Origin: Ooceraea biroi
Lineage: Eukaryota > Arthropoda > Insecta > Hymenoptera > Formicidae
Direction: 5' to 3'
DNA length: 64,000 bases
Assembly (NCBI RefSeq): GCF_003672135.1
Contig: NC_039513.1
Coordinates: 1,984,833-2,048,832 of the forward strand
Shown one piece after another: positions 8,989 through 17,036 of the stretch (its first letter is position 1; each line of letters opens with the position of its first letter). Made by a program: the position numbers and the translations under genes. The notes beneath the pieces are model-generated. The model was not told the origin of the DNA. It saw only the letters and a list, made by a program, of their open reading frames with translations, and did not search any database.

Positions 8989-10194
8989 TTAGGTGACTCT
9001 GCGTACAACGTTGGTCAACGGGCTGTATTCGACCACGCGATCGTGTATGATGAGACAGTAGGCCGTTGTATTTGGCGGTACATTCTCCTTGCACTCAAAT
9101 TCCAATCGCACATCCACGGTGGCACTCTTGACAGACTCGTTCTGTCGCGAACAATCGATAACCACGAAAGGTCCGCGAAGAAGAAAGTTGGGAGGAGTCA
9201 AGTATGCCTCGGCGCAATTGCAGTTATAATAAGCCCTACGGAAACGTGAATACATGTCGTAAAGGATGGCGGTTTTGTTCTTCTCGAAATCCACATTCAA
9301 GTCATCGTATGGATAAAATTCCGAATTGAGATGCAGTTTCACGTTGGTTAGTTTGCAGTCGTCGAATATGGTAACGTCCTCGGACATGATGTTCTTCCGA
9401 CCTGTCTGCAGAGCAAAGATGACGTATCGCGGCTTCTCAAGCTGAGTCGCGGTCTTAATCGCCCACGAATGCTTGGTCGTGCTCTGTAACAGCAGATACT
9501 CGTACAGGTCCCACGATCGGAAACCCATGGTGAGGTATCGTCCACTCTCCAAAGCACGCAGCATCGACAACTTATTTATCTCGTTCAATAACACGTGCGG
9601 CATTCGCCATTGTATCTTGAATATGTCGATCACAGGCGCCAGCGCGGGATTTCCCAGCAGACTATTGTTATCGTTGCGCGATCGTATCAGAATCAGTTCA
9701 TGACGAGCGTTGATCACCACGCGTTTGTAATCTTCGCAAAATCCCAGTAACATGGAGAGCGGTACACAAAAATTAAAGTATCCATTTGCATTATCACTAT
9801 AATACGTATCCCAACCGGAATTACCCAGGGTTATGCCTCTGTCGAGTGTTAACAGTGTATTGTTTTTAAGCGTGCTGGTTATGCCAACGTTTCTGTTGCG
9901 ATCAATCTCCACGCCGTCAAGTTCGTAGCGAATCTCATCGAACATGAACGCCACGCAGTTATTTCCCATCACCATACGAGGTCCAATAAGGTCTCCGTTG
10001 AGCGTTAGTTTTCCCTCGATGTACAGAAAACTTTCATGCGGCAGTGTGTACAGATCCTGTTGTTGTATAGGTATTCTTATCTCGTCGCTGTGTCCAAACA
10101 TCGTGTTGGCGAACGGATTGTACGTGTGAGTCTCGATCTTGACGATGCGATCGTCAAAGATCGGTTCGTCCCCGATGTTGAGGATCTCTGTCAT
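8989..10194 (-). CDS. MCP: Polinton major capsid protein (double jelly-roll)
   Basis: The protein is 401 residues from ATG at 10194. The N-terminus shows the run seen in Polinton/adintovirus major capsid proteins: a FANTMFGH/DEI segment, IPIQQQDLYTLP, then SFLYIEGKLTLNG. An F-D-E-I-RYELDG strand pair follows. The rest is beta-rich without signal peptide or membrane helix. It is somewhat shorter than many family members. It lies in the minus-strand block with minor capsid, protease and PLA2 genes, the expected morphogenesis cluster. The frame is intact. Confidence 0.72.
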   Translation of the reverse strand: MTEILNIGDEPIFDDRIVKIETHTYNPFANTMFGHSDEIRIPIQQQDLYTLPHESFLYIEGKLTLNGDLIGPRMVMGNNCVAFMFDEIRYELDGVEIDRNRNVGITSTLKNNTLLTLDRGITLGNSGWDTYYSDNANGYFNFCVPLSMLLGFCEDYKRVVINARHELILIRSRNDNNSLLGNPALAPVIDIFKIQWRMPHVLLNEINKLSMLRALESGRYLTMGFRSWDLYEYLLLQSTTKHSWAIKTATQLEKPRYVIFALQTGRKNIMSEDVTIFDDCKLTNVKLHLNSEFYPYDDLNVDFEKNKTAILYDMYSRFRRAYYNCNCAEAYLTPPNFLLRGPFVVIDCSRQNESVKSATVDVRLEFECKENVPPNTTAYCLIIHDRVVEYSPLTNVVRRVT

Positions 10195-10205
10195 TTTTTT
10201 CGCGA

Positions 10206-10367
10206 TTAAATATTTCGTACTGCGAAACCTAAAGATCTCAAAAATTCAATGTTCGATGCGGTGAGCCTCTTCTTCTTGGTGGTATCGGATAACTGACTAT
10301 TACCGAACGTTGGCCTCGTAAAGATTGTGTTATCTGTCGCTTGCTTCGATCCGCTCAATACGAGCAT
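10206..10367 (-). CDS. Small 53-residue Polinton protein
   Basis: ATG at 10367 lies only a few bases after the stop of the minor capsid gene, and its TAA at 10206 is just before the major capsid ATG, so it fills the gap exactly. The C-terminus KKKRLTASNIEFLRSLGF resembles a short motif I recall at the ends of small proteins in other insect Polintons. Tight packing between two capsid genes supports a real gene. Function unknown. Confidence 0.5.
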   Translation of the reverse strand: MLVLSGSKQATDNTIFTRPTFGNSQLSDTTKKKRLTASNIEFLRSLGFAVRNI

Positions 10368-10373
10368 CTCACG

Positions 10374-11120
10374 TTATCGCCGTCGCACGTGCAATCTGAT
10401 CGTGATCTCTTCTTCACGAAAATCGAACAATCGCCCGGTTTGGTCGACAACGCGTATCGTTAGATCCGTAATGCACCGTACGATGATTGGCAGGTAAATG
10501 ATCTGTCTCGGTCTTTCCGATATCTTATATCCCGATGGCACGCTCGGCGAAAATTCGTGTATCGTGTGCACGCGTTCGCCGTTGCTGTACGCACCCGCGG
10601 TCACGTTACACTCTACGCGGATAACGTTCACGTTGATGATGTTGATCGATGTGTCCGATTCGTACCATTGTTGCGGTTGCAATATCCGCTGCGATGAGAA
10701 TCCCAGCAGTGAGCCAATGTTGTTTGGTTTTTTGAAATTTATTCTGTAGGTGCATTTGATCTCGCTTCTCATCGTATTATGATTAGCGCGGAACACTATC
10801 GAGTATTCGCCGCTGGTATCAACCACGTCCCATTCCTCTGCTATTGCACGTTTTAAAAACTCAATTATGTCTCACACTTCGTACGATCCTTCGGGAATCG
10901 TAATCTCCGCGTCGTCTTCGTCATAGTAAAACTTATTGTTCGAAGCGTTCACGTTCGGTATCGTGTGATAAGTCTCAAAGTCCATTAGACCGAGCTCGTA
11001 ATCACCGTCGCTCAAATCTATGGATGGAAAGTAGTTTACCGCGAGAATACTACTCCTCCCGGTCAGCGTGAGTGTCAGCGACATGACGGAGAAACCGCCC
11101 AACGAATACTGAATATTCAT
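10374..11120 (-). pseudogene. mCP: Polinton minor capsid (penton-like) protein, interrupted by one TGA
   Basis: ATG at 11120; the first 82 codons run to TGA at 10872-10874. The same frame then continues open for 166 codons to TAA at 10374. The upstream part has the ITIPEGSYEV sequence and the downstream part starts with an amphipathic helix, which is how single jelly-roll minor capsid proteins of Polintons read across this position. No splice signals surround the stop. I interpret one nonsense mutation in an otherwise intact gene of about 248 codons. It lies nine bases after the protease stop. Confidence 0.65.
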
Positions 11121-11129
11121 AGCGTCTCG

Positions 11130-11510
11130 TTAGGCTTTAAATTCATACTGATCGTCGACCGTTTGGAGAAACCTTAGACACAATTGTCCGCAGATGCTCT
11201 GATCGTAAGTTTGATAGGACGTTCGATTGTACTGAATCTTCACTGCATGTCCAAAATATTGCACCAGTTCCCTCGGCGGTCGGAGATCACCAAAACTGTC
11301 AAAATATATCACGTGGCCTCCCCTCTTTGCGTATGCTATCCAATGAGTACTGGGACCCGTTGCATCGTCCAGATTTACGATACCGCTCTCGTTTCGACGT
11401 ACACCGCTCATCGGTAACGAGTTACGCATGAAAACACCTCTAAAGTATGGTACGCGCATACGTCTTGCCAGTTGATCCAATTCTACATTGGTGGTTACAC
11501 CCGTAGGCAT
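11130..11510 (-). CDS. PRO: Polinton cysteine protease (adenain/Ulp1-like)
   Basis: The protein is 126 residues from ATG at 11510. The catalytic pattern is visible: H56 in THW, D71 in YFDSFG, Q104 and C107 in the ICG motif, the order found in adenovirus maturation protease and Polinton PRO. The small size and position in the capsid block suggest it trims capsid precursors. The start is nearly abutted to the stop of the PLA2 gene (3 bases), consistent with polycistronic or overlapping transcription. The frame is intact. Confidence 0.85.
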   Translation of the reverse strand: MPTGVTTNVELDQLARRMRVPYFRGVFMRNSLPMSGVRRNESGIVNLDDATGPSTHWIAYAKRGGHVIYFDSFGDLRPPRELVQYFGHAVKIQYNRTSYQTYDQSICGQLCLRFLQTVDDQYEFKA

Positions 11511-11512
11511 CT

Positions 11513-12199
11513 TTATCGCCTTTTTGACGTTTTTTTCTTCTTCGTTACTGCGCCCTGTCCTTGTTTGTACGGGGCGAGATACAGTCCCTGTCCATTCTTG
11601 TATGGAGCGAAATACAGTCCGCGACCTTCCATTGCGCGATGGTGACGCTGCATTTCTTGTAGTTGACGCTGCACGGCTTTGCTGTCATTCACCGCTTTCG
11701 CGACTCCCGCTGCCCCGGCGGCCAACGATCCGAGCGCACCCAGCATCGGTAGAATCGGTAATATCCCACCGCGTTTCGCTACCGGAAGAATCCGTTTCTT
11801 CGTTGTTCTTTTCTTCATCGTCTTTTTCTTCTTCGTCTTCAAACCCATACCGAGCTTCGTCTTGGCCTTCATCGCTGTCCAGACAGCCGTGGAGGCGGCT
11901 CTCTCTCCCAAAGTCAAATCCCTCGCGAAAATGCGTTCTCGCGCTCTCTTGACGAGTATCCTGTCCGCCGCGTGTCTCTCGGTGAGATCCTTACTCCGAG
12001 AATACGCTATGTCGTGCTCGCGGCACGCTGCGTCCAACGGATTTATACCCGGATCACCTCTGGCTAATCGTTTCTCGAGTCGCGTACCCGGACCACAAAA
12101 CTGATAGCCGGGGATGTGCAGCTCGAAAGGAAGCGCGTTTATCGCGCGATTCAGCAAACTTCCGCTTCTCACTGATTCGTTCGTCGCGAGCGCTGACAT
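11513..12199 (-). CDS. Parvovirus-type phospholipase A2 domain protein with basic and hydrophobic tail
   Basis: Predicted 228 residues from ATG at 12199. Residues 29-66 carry the secreted-type PLA2 signature in its viral form: calcium-loop CGPG at 35-38 and the catalytic dyad H62-D63 in the DAACREHD motif. A lysine-rich stretch follows, then a glycine/alanine hydrophobic segment (about 140-165) and two GLY(F/L)APYK repeats near the C-terminus. In parvoviruses the homologous domain in the VP1 unique region opens endosomal membranes. A similar cell-entry or membrane role here is inference. It overlaps the upstream gene by 31 bases. Confidence 0.8.
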   Translation of the reverse strand: MSALATNESVRSGSLLNRAINALPFELHIPGYQFCGPGTRLEKRLARGDPGINPLDAACREHDIAYSRSKDLTERHAADRILVKRARERIFARDLTLGERAASTAVWTAMKAKTKLGMGLKTKKKKTMKKRTTKKRILPVAKRGGILPILPMLGALGSLAAGAAGVAKAVNDSKAVQRQLQEMQRHHRAMEGRGLYFAPYKNGQGLYLAPYKQGQGAVTKKKKTSKRR

Positions 12200-12447
12200 T
12201 CACGGCAATCCCTGATCAACGGTGCCAGACCGTCGATGTGCGTTTGTTGCCACGGTTGATTGTAATGTTCGCGACAACGGCGGTAAGTCTGCACATCCGA
12301 ATCCGCCTTTATATGTTCCGGGAGCCTGTTCCACACGTGTTCGATATAGTTCCCGCACACTTGCAACAGAACTACCTTTGGCACAAATTGTAACTGCTCA
12401 GCGGTTAAATCGAGTATATCGGAAGGACTCGTCAGCGTGACAAACAT
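12169..12447 (-). CDS. Small Polinton protein, 92 residues, unknown function
   Basis: ATG at 12447; first gene of the leftward capsid block, 74 bases from the divergent ATPase. It reads as mostly helical (LTAEQLQFVPKVVLLQ, YIEHVWNRLPEHI) with a histidine/cysteine-containing C-terminus (CREHYNQP, CRECQ) that might bind metal. Similar unnamed proteins accompany insect Polintons in my recollection. It overlaps the PLA2 gene start by 31 bases in another frame. Confidence 0.6.
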   Translation of the reverse strand: MFVTLTSPSDILDLTAEQLQFVPKVVLLQVCGNYIEHVWNRLPEHIKADSDVQTYRRCREHYNQPWQQTHIDGLAPLIRDCRECQRSRRTNQ

Positions 12448-12521
12448 TTTGATACTGCGCGATTTGCGGTTTCACGCGCCTATAAATAGGCGACTCCACT
12501 CCTCCACCGAGAAGTGACGAA
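12448..12521. promoter_or_regulatory. Divergent promoter between capsid block and ATPase
   Basis: TATAAATA at 12481-12488 sits inside a short palindrome (CGCCTATAAATAGGCG) 34 bases before the ATPase ATG. Its complement also offers a TATTTATA box to the leftward genes. It is the only 74 bases separating the two blocks. Confidence 0.6.
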
Positions 12522-13229
12522 ATGAGATTCGTGCGGCAACCATTGACGATACAGGTTACGAACTGCGACGACAGATTACGACTGATGGAGGACAATGAGG
12601 AGAAACGCAAACACGGCCCGGTGCTGCCGACCACTATACGCGCGATCATCTGCGGCCCCTCGAACTGCGGTAAAACCAACGTTCTGATAAGCCTGCTGGA
12701 GAGTCCGCACGGTGTACGTTTCGAGAACGTGTACGTGTACTCGAAGTCGTTGCAGCAGCCGAAATATCAGTACTTGGAAACTCTGTTGTCGTCGATAGAT
12801 GAAATCGGTTACTTTACGTTCTCCAATAACAGTGACGTCAGTCCACCGAACGAGGCGCGTCCAAACTCGATCTTCGTCTTTGATGACGTGGCGTGCGATA
12901 AGCAGGATACGGTGAGAGAATACTTTGCGATGGGGCGACACTCGAACGTCGACTGTTTCTATCTCTGTCAGACGTACGCGAGAATACCGAAACATCTTAT
13001 ACGCGACAACGCGAACCTGCTGATCCTGTTCAAACAGGATGGTACCAACCTGAAACACGTGTACAACGATCACGTGAATACCGATATGACGTACGATGAT
13101 TTCTGTGCGTTGTGTCGCAGTTGTTGGCAACGCAAGTACGGTTTCGTAGTGATAGACAAGGACAGCCCGCTCGCTAATGGTCGATACAGAAACGGATTTA
13201 ATGTGTTTGCGATACCGCGGAACGGTTAG
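12522..13229 (+). CDS. ATP: Polinton genome-packaging ATPase (FtsK/HerA type)
   Basis: The protein is 235 residues from ATG at 12522. Walker A is GPSNCGKT at 45-52 and Walker B is IFVFDD near 117-122, followed by a sensor-like CQTYARIPK stretch. This is the A32-like packaging ATPase of Polintons, adintoviruses and virophages, which pumps DNA into the preformed capsid. It is transcribed divergently from the capsid genes from a TATA-containing spacer. The frame is complete and the length is normal for the family. Confidence 0.88.
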   Translation: MRFVRQPLTIQVTNCDDRLRLMEDNEEKRKHGPVLPTTIRAIICGPSNCGKTNVLISLLESPHGVRFENVYVYSKSLQQPKYQYLETLLSSIDEIGYFTFSNNSDVSPPNEARPNSIFVFDDVACDKQDTVREYFAMGRHSNVDCFYLCQTYARIPKHLIRDNANLLILFKQDGTNLKHVYNDHVNTDMTYDDFCALCRSCWQRKYGFVVIDKDSPLANGRYRNGFNVFAIPRNG

Positions 13230-13244
13230 TCGTTGATCGACAAC

Positions 13245-14512
13245 ATGGCTGGGAGCAATGATATTCGTGAGCGTGAAAAGTTCGCGAGGGCGATTGAGAA
13301 AACGAGCGAATCGATCCGCAAGAAACATCGTGCTTTGAAGACCGATATGATCGATGATGATATCGCGGTGAGGAGACATTTTGGGCCAATCATTGAACCG
13401 CTGCAAAAGATCGTTGACAACTCGAGCACACGCGCGGTGAAGGACGAGTCGGACGTAGGGATTGAAGTACCTCCGAAGCGCGAGCCGTACGTAGAGCTCG
13501 CAGTACCACGCGCCCCGAAGTTCGAGAAGAAGAATGTGATAAAGAGTAGGGTAAAGAGGAAACGAACGGACGGCTCGCCGGATCGCGAATCATACGAATC
13601 GAAACGGTGTCGAATCGGATCGAGCGATGCACCGGATGCGCCATTGATAACCTTTACGCCACGTACCGTAGAGCTTGCAGTACCATGCACCCTTAAGACA
13701 TACAGAAAACGAGAGAACAGCTCACCGGATCGCGAATCATACGAATCGAAACGGCGTCGAATCGAATCGAGCGATGACGCAGGGATTGAAGTACCACGCA
13801 CCCTGAAGACAAAGAGGAAACGAATGGACGACTCGCCGAATCGCGAATCATACACATTGAAACGGCGTCGAATCGGAGCCGTACAACCGTCTCTTCCAAT
13901 CGAGAACGTTTTCGAAACCATGGATGATTCGTTGCGGACTCAATTGGGCCCGTTGGGCCAACGGTACGTCGGGGCTGTTATAAGCCGTGACGATGAGATA
14001 GATTATGTGTTCGGCGTTTATATCGATCAGAATGGGCTGATGTTCGGTAATAAACGATTCGCGATAGACCACGAAGATAACATACTTATCGACGATGTGC
14101 AACACAAAGGTACACCTGGTCTTTACGAGCTGATTTTCAAGAAACATCCCGACGAGGGCGTGTACACGGCAAATGATATGCAAACGTACAAGAGCATGCT
14201 GTTGGAGACGAACGCGTATAGACGCGATCACAGCGCGCGAGGTCGGGTAAAGAGTAACAGGGGATACAAGTACAAATACATAATCGCACCATTACTACCG
14301 GTTGAACCTAAGAAGAAATCCGGAAGAGGATTACCTTGTGTCATGACACTGAACGACAATGCGATCGATTACGTGCACTGGACGATCCCAACGAGCTGGT
14401 GGATCGCCTACGATTGCTCGACGCTTCGCGTCAAGCCGGACACAACTCTCACGACAACGAGATGCTGTCGATCATCGAGGAACTTCGAGAATTTGGTCTC
14501 ATTATAAATTGA
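13245..14512 (+). pseudogene. DUF8207-like Polinton protein with internal repeats and a C-terminal frameshift
   Basis: ATG at 13245. The N-terminal 60 residues are helical. Then three imperfect copies of a unit with SP(D/N)RESY and a KR(R/C)RI basic cluster occupy about residues 105-225, likely nuclear localisation or DNA binding. The globular part (LGPLGQRYVGAV, IDDVQHKGTPGLYELI, KSNRGYKYKYIIAP) matches a domain I recall as DUF8207 from insect Polintons. Near 14381 the original frame leaves the family-like sequence and runs out at 14507. A different frame then carries a conserved-looking helical tail to a stop at 14510-14512. A one-base loss is the simplest reading. Confidence 0.65.
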
Positions 14513-14576
14513 CTCGTGTATCGTCAAAACGAACTAGTCGATCAACGTCACTCGCATCGAACGAATGCCTCTCAAC
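14501..14576 (+). promoter_or_regulatory. Promoter-like cassette, copy 1
   Basis: TATAAATT at 14503-14510, then ATCGTCAAAACGAAC and a CGCATCGAACGAAT block just before the ATG at 14565. The same blocks recur at 15453-15532 before another gene. The TATA-like box overlaps the end of the preceding gene. Confidence 0.5.
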
Positions 14577-15104
14577 AAGTTTGGACTATTCGAACGGGGA
14601 AACGACACAGTCGGCAACAATTCCCGTCATTGGGACGAATTAGTGAGAAGTTACGTGCGCCGTAACGCTCTGTGTCGCATCGGTACGGACTTTGACGCAA
14701 AGTCGTGCAAGATTCACCACGTAGCGGAGCCTGAGGCTGATACTGACGCCGTCAATAAACTGTACGTGGAGCAGTACGTTGAAGTGTTGAGGAATCAACA
14801 GAAAGAATTTAACGAAAAGCTGATTGCGTTCGAGAGGGACATGAAGAGGTGCCAGGCCGCGTACGACGATCTTCGACGTTTAAAGTTGGAAAGCGAGGGT
14901 TACAAACAACTAACCAACAACTATGACAAAGACAACAAACGGCAAAAGAGCGGTTTTCGAATACCCACTGAACGGATAGCCGACGTCTCAGGAACGACTC
15001 AAGAACGGCTTTCGAACGTTGGTGAACGGCTCAGGAACGTTAGCGAACGCCTATTGAAGGGTAACAAATCGGATGATCGCGAACCGCTAATAAAGGATAA
15101 ATAA
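14565..15104 (+). CDS. Fibre/attachment-like coiled-coil protein
   Basis: Predicted 179 residues. After a short N-terminus comes an HVAEPEADTDAVNKLYVEQYV stretch split here as HVAEPEADTDAV and NKLYV, typical of shaft-entry motifs in phage tail fibres and virus spikes (DAVNKxYV). A long coiled coil and an R/N/E-rich repeat-like tail (ERLRNVSERL) follow. Proteins of this layout occur in several Polintons and may be vertex fibres. That role is inference. The tail continues, beyond the stop, as a related minisatellite. Confidence 0.5.
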   Translation: MPLNKFGLFERGNDTVGNNSRHWDELVRSYVRRNALCRIGTDFDAKSCKIHHVAEPEADTDAVNKLYVEQYVEVLRNQQKEFNEKLIAFERDMKRCQAAYDDLRRLKLESEGYKQLTNNYDKDNKRQKSGFRIPTERIADVSGTTQERLSNVGERLRNVSERLLKGNKSDDREPLIKDK

Positions 15105-15109
15105 ACGGC

Positions 15110-15446
15110 TCAGAAACAGCTAACGCACGTTTTAAGAACGTGTTTGAACGTGGAACGAACGTGGAACGAACGTGAAACGAACGTGTTTGAACGTGGAACG
15201 AACGTGAAACGAACGTGGAACGAACGTGGAACGAACGTGTATCGAACGTGGAACGAACGAGAACGAATGTGGAAAGAACGTTGAACGAACGTGTTTGAAC
15301 GTGGAACGAACGTGAAACGAACGTGGAACGAACGTGGAACGAACGAGAACGAACGTGGAAAGAACGTTGAACGAACGTGTTTGAACGTGGAACGAACGTG
15401 TTTGAACGTGGAAAGAACATGGAACGAACGTGGAACGAACGAGGCT
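15110..15446 (+). repeat. Minisatellite of GAACGTGGAAC / GAACGTGTTT units
   Basis: About 30 units of roughly 11 bases based on CGAACGTG. The units resemble the 3' end of the preceding gene (AGGAACGTTAGCGAACG), from which they probably expanded. The long minus-strand frames over it are translation artefacts of the repeat. Confidence 0.9.
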
Positions 15447-15452
15447 GGTATC

Positions 15453-15532
15453 ATTATAAATTGATACACGTATCGTCAAAACGAACCAATCGTTCAACGT
15501 CATTCGCATCGAACGAATATCTCTCACCAAAT
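15453..15532 (+). promoter_or_regulatory. Promoter-like cassette, copy 2
   Basis: TATAAATT at 15455-15462 followed by the ATCGTCAAAACGAAC and CGCATCGAACGAAT blocks, about 85% like 14501-14576. It leads into the ATG at 15539. Confidence 0.5.
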
Positions 15533-15538
15533 TTGAAC

Positions 15539-15859
15539 ATGAAGGATTACCGAGGTGCGCTTAACGATCTTCGAAAGGGGCTCACAGATTTCCAAAGAGT
15601 GGTCAACGAATACAACAACCCTCCCCCACTCCCCCCGCGAGGCACGCTAGACGGTTTTCAACAGGCGCTCACGGATCTCCAAAGATTGAGCATCAACAAC
15701 AACTCCAGCGCTCCCCCACTTCCCCCGCGGGGCTCCAGCCTCGGCGCTCCCCCACTTCCCCCGCGGGGCTCCAGCTTCAGCGCTCCCCCACTTCCCCCGC
15801 GGAGCTCCAGCCTCAGCGAATCATCCTGGAATAACTACAGAAGGGGTACGAACAAGTAA
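15539..15859 (+). CDS. Small proline-rich protein with four PPLPPR motifs
   Basis: Predicted 106 residues from ATG at 15539. Two similar helical segments (LRKGLTDFQR and FQQALTDLQR) are followed by linkers containing PPPLPPRG, then three near-identical APPLPPR-G/S-SS units. PxLPPR is the class II SH3-ligand consensus, so binding to host SH3 proteins is possible (inference). It shares an upstream cassette with the fibre-like gene and may have arisen from it by duplication. No other domain is visible. Confidence 0.55.
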   Translation: MKDYRGALNDLRKGLTDFQRVVNEYNNPPPLPPRGTLDGFQQALTDLQRLSINNNSSAPPLPPRGSSLGAPPLPPRGSSFSAPPLPPRSSSLSESSWNNYRRGTNK

Positions 15860-15946
15860 CGGACGACCGCGAACAGGTACGAACGGCTCAGGAACAGTTT
15901 TGAGACATATTGTAACTATCTTCACACATATCGTGCCGACCAGTCG

Positions 15947-16924
15947 ATGATTTGCACCCGTCAAAACATGAGCTCCGAAGGACGTAAGAAAGGTGTCGTC
16001 AGTTCCGAGAAGCGGCGACTCGTCGAGGAACTGCATGCCCCGGCGAGACGAAATTTTCCACGAAGACGGGTCATAGTTCGGAGATACGATGACCTGTGGC
16101 AGGCAGACTTAGTCGAGATGCGCCCGTACTCACGTTTCAACAGAGGCTACCACTACATACTCACCGTCATCGATGTGTTGAGCAAGTACGCATGGGCCGT
16201 GCCGCTCAAGAGCAAAGGCGGAAGCGAGACAGCTGCGGCTATCGCCCAGATAATTCGAGAGAGCAAGAGATGTCCGAAAAACTTGCAAACCGATATGGGG
16301 AAGGAATTTTACAACACCGACGTGCAACGACTCATGAGAAAACACAACATCAATCATTATTCCACGTATTCGGTATTGAAGGCATCGGTCGTCGAGCGAT
16401 TCAATCGTACGCTGAAGAACGCCATGTGGCAGATGTTTACCCTTAATGGGACTTACAAGTGGGCCGACGCGCTATCCCAACTCGTCAAGGAGTATAACAC
16501 CCGAAAGCATCGAACAATCGGCATGCGACCCGTTGACGTAACCCCCGCTGTTGCTGAGAGACTCTTGACTACTGTATACAGCGCGATAAAGATAGCGGCT
16601 CCAGCAAGGTTCAAAGTAGGCGATTCGGTACGCGTTAGCAAATACAAGACGATCTTCGAGAAGGGTTACATGCCAAACTGGACCACCGAGGTTTTTCGCA
16701 TAGCTAAAGTTCAGCGTACCAACCCCGTTACCTATCTACTCGACGACTATCGCTACAAACCAGTCGCCGGAGCGTTCTACGAGCACGAGTTGCATCGCGC
16801 GAGGTATCCGGACGTGTATCTCGTGGAGAAAGTACTGCGCAGGAGAGGTGACGAGGTCTACGTGAAGTGGCTGGGATTCGATGGATCGCACAATTCATGG
16901 ATACACAAAGACAATGTCGTTTAA
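15947..16924 (+). CDS. INT: Polinton integrase (RVE) with C-terminal chromodomain
   Basis: The protein is 325 residues; ATG at 15947, or at 15968 if the second methionine is used. The DDE core reads D54 (WQADLVEM), D116 (LQTDMGKEF) and E150 (SVVERFNR). The last 40 residues form a chromodomain (EKVLRRRGDEVYVKWLGF, W near NSWIHKD). It catalyses insertion of the element and makes the 6-bp duplications. The chromodomain may bias target choice. It converges with polymerase B, with 112 bases between stops. Confidence 0.92.
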   Translation: MICTRQNMSSEGRKKGVVSSEKRRLVEELHAPARRNFPRRRVIVRRYDDLWQADLVEMRPYSRFNRGYHYILTVIDVLSKYAWAVPLKSKGGSETAAAIAQIIRESKRCPKNLQTDMGKEFYNTDVQRLMRKHNINHYSTYSVLKASVVERFNRTLKNAMWQMFTLNGTYKWADALSQLVKEYNTRKHRTIGMRPVDVTPAVAERLLTTVYSAIKIAAPARFKVGDSVRVSKYKTIFEKGYMPNWTTEVFRIAKVQRTNPVTYLLDDYRYKPVAGAFYEHELHRARYPDVYLVEKVLRRRGDEVYVKWLGFDGSHNSWIHKDNVV

Positions 16925-17036
16925 TACTTTTATTTTTCACAAACATATATAAATGTATGACAATATATGAAAATACAATGATATATATGAAATACAATAA
17001 CTCTTTATTATTATTATTATCCTTATCCTAAATATT

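Noticed and set aside
11488..12104. Plus-strand frames opposite the PLA2 gene
   Set aside because: The minus-strand frame has PLA2 signature residues, and the plus-strand frames have none.
12576..13406. 276-codon minus-strand frame over the ATPase gene
   Set aside because: Walker A and B motifs are on the plus strand; this is a long shadow frame in GC-richer DNA.
13226..13921. Minus-strand frames with repeated FVSSL motifs
   Set aside because: Shadow of the repeated SPDRESY units of the DUF8207-like gene.
15040..15530. Three overlapping minus-strand frames rich in FVPRSFHVRST
   Set aside because: They are translations of the 11-bp minisatellite in all frames and have no independent support.
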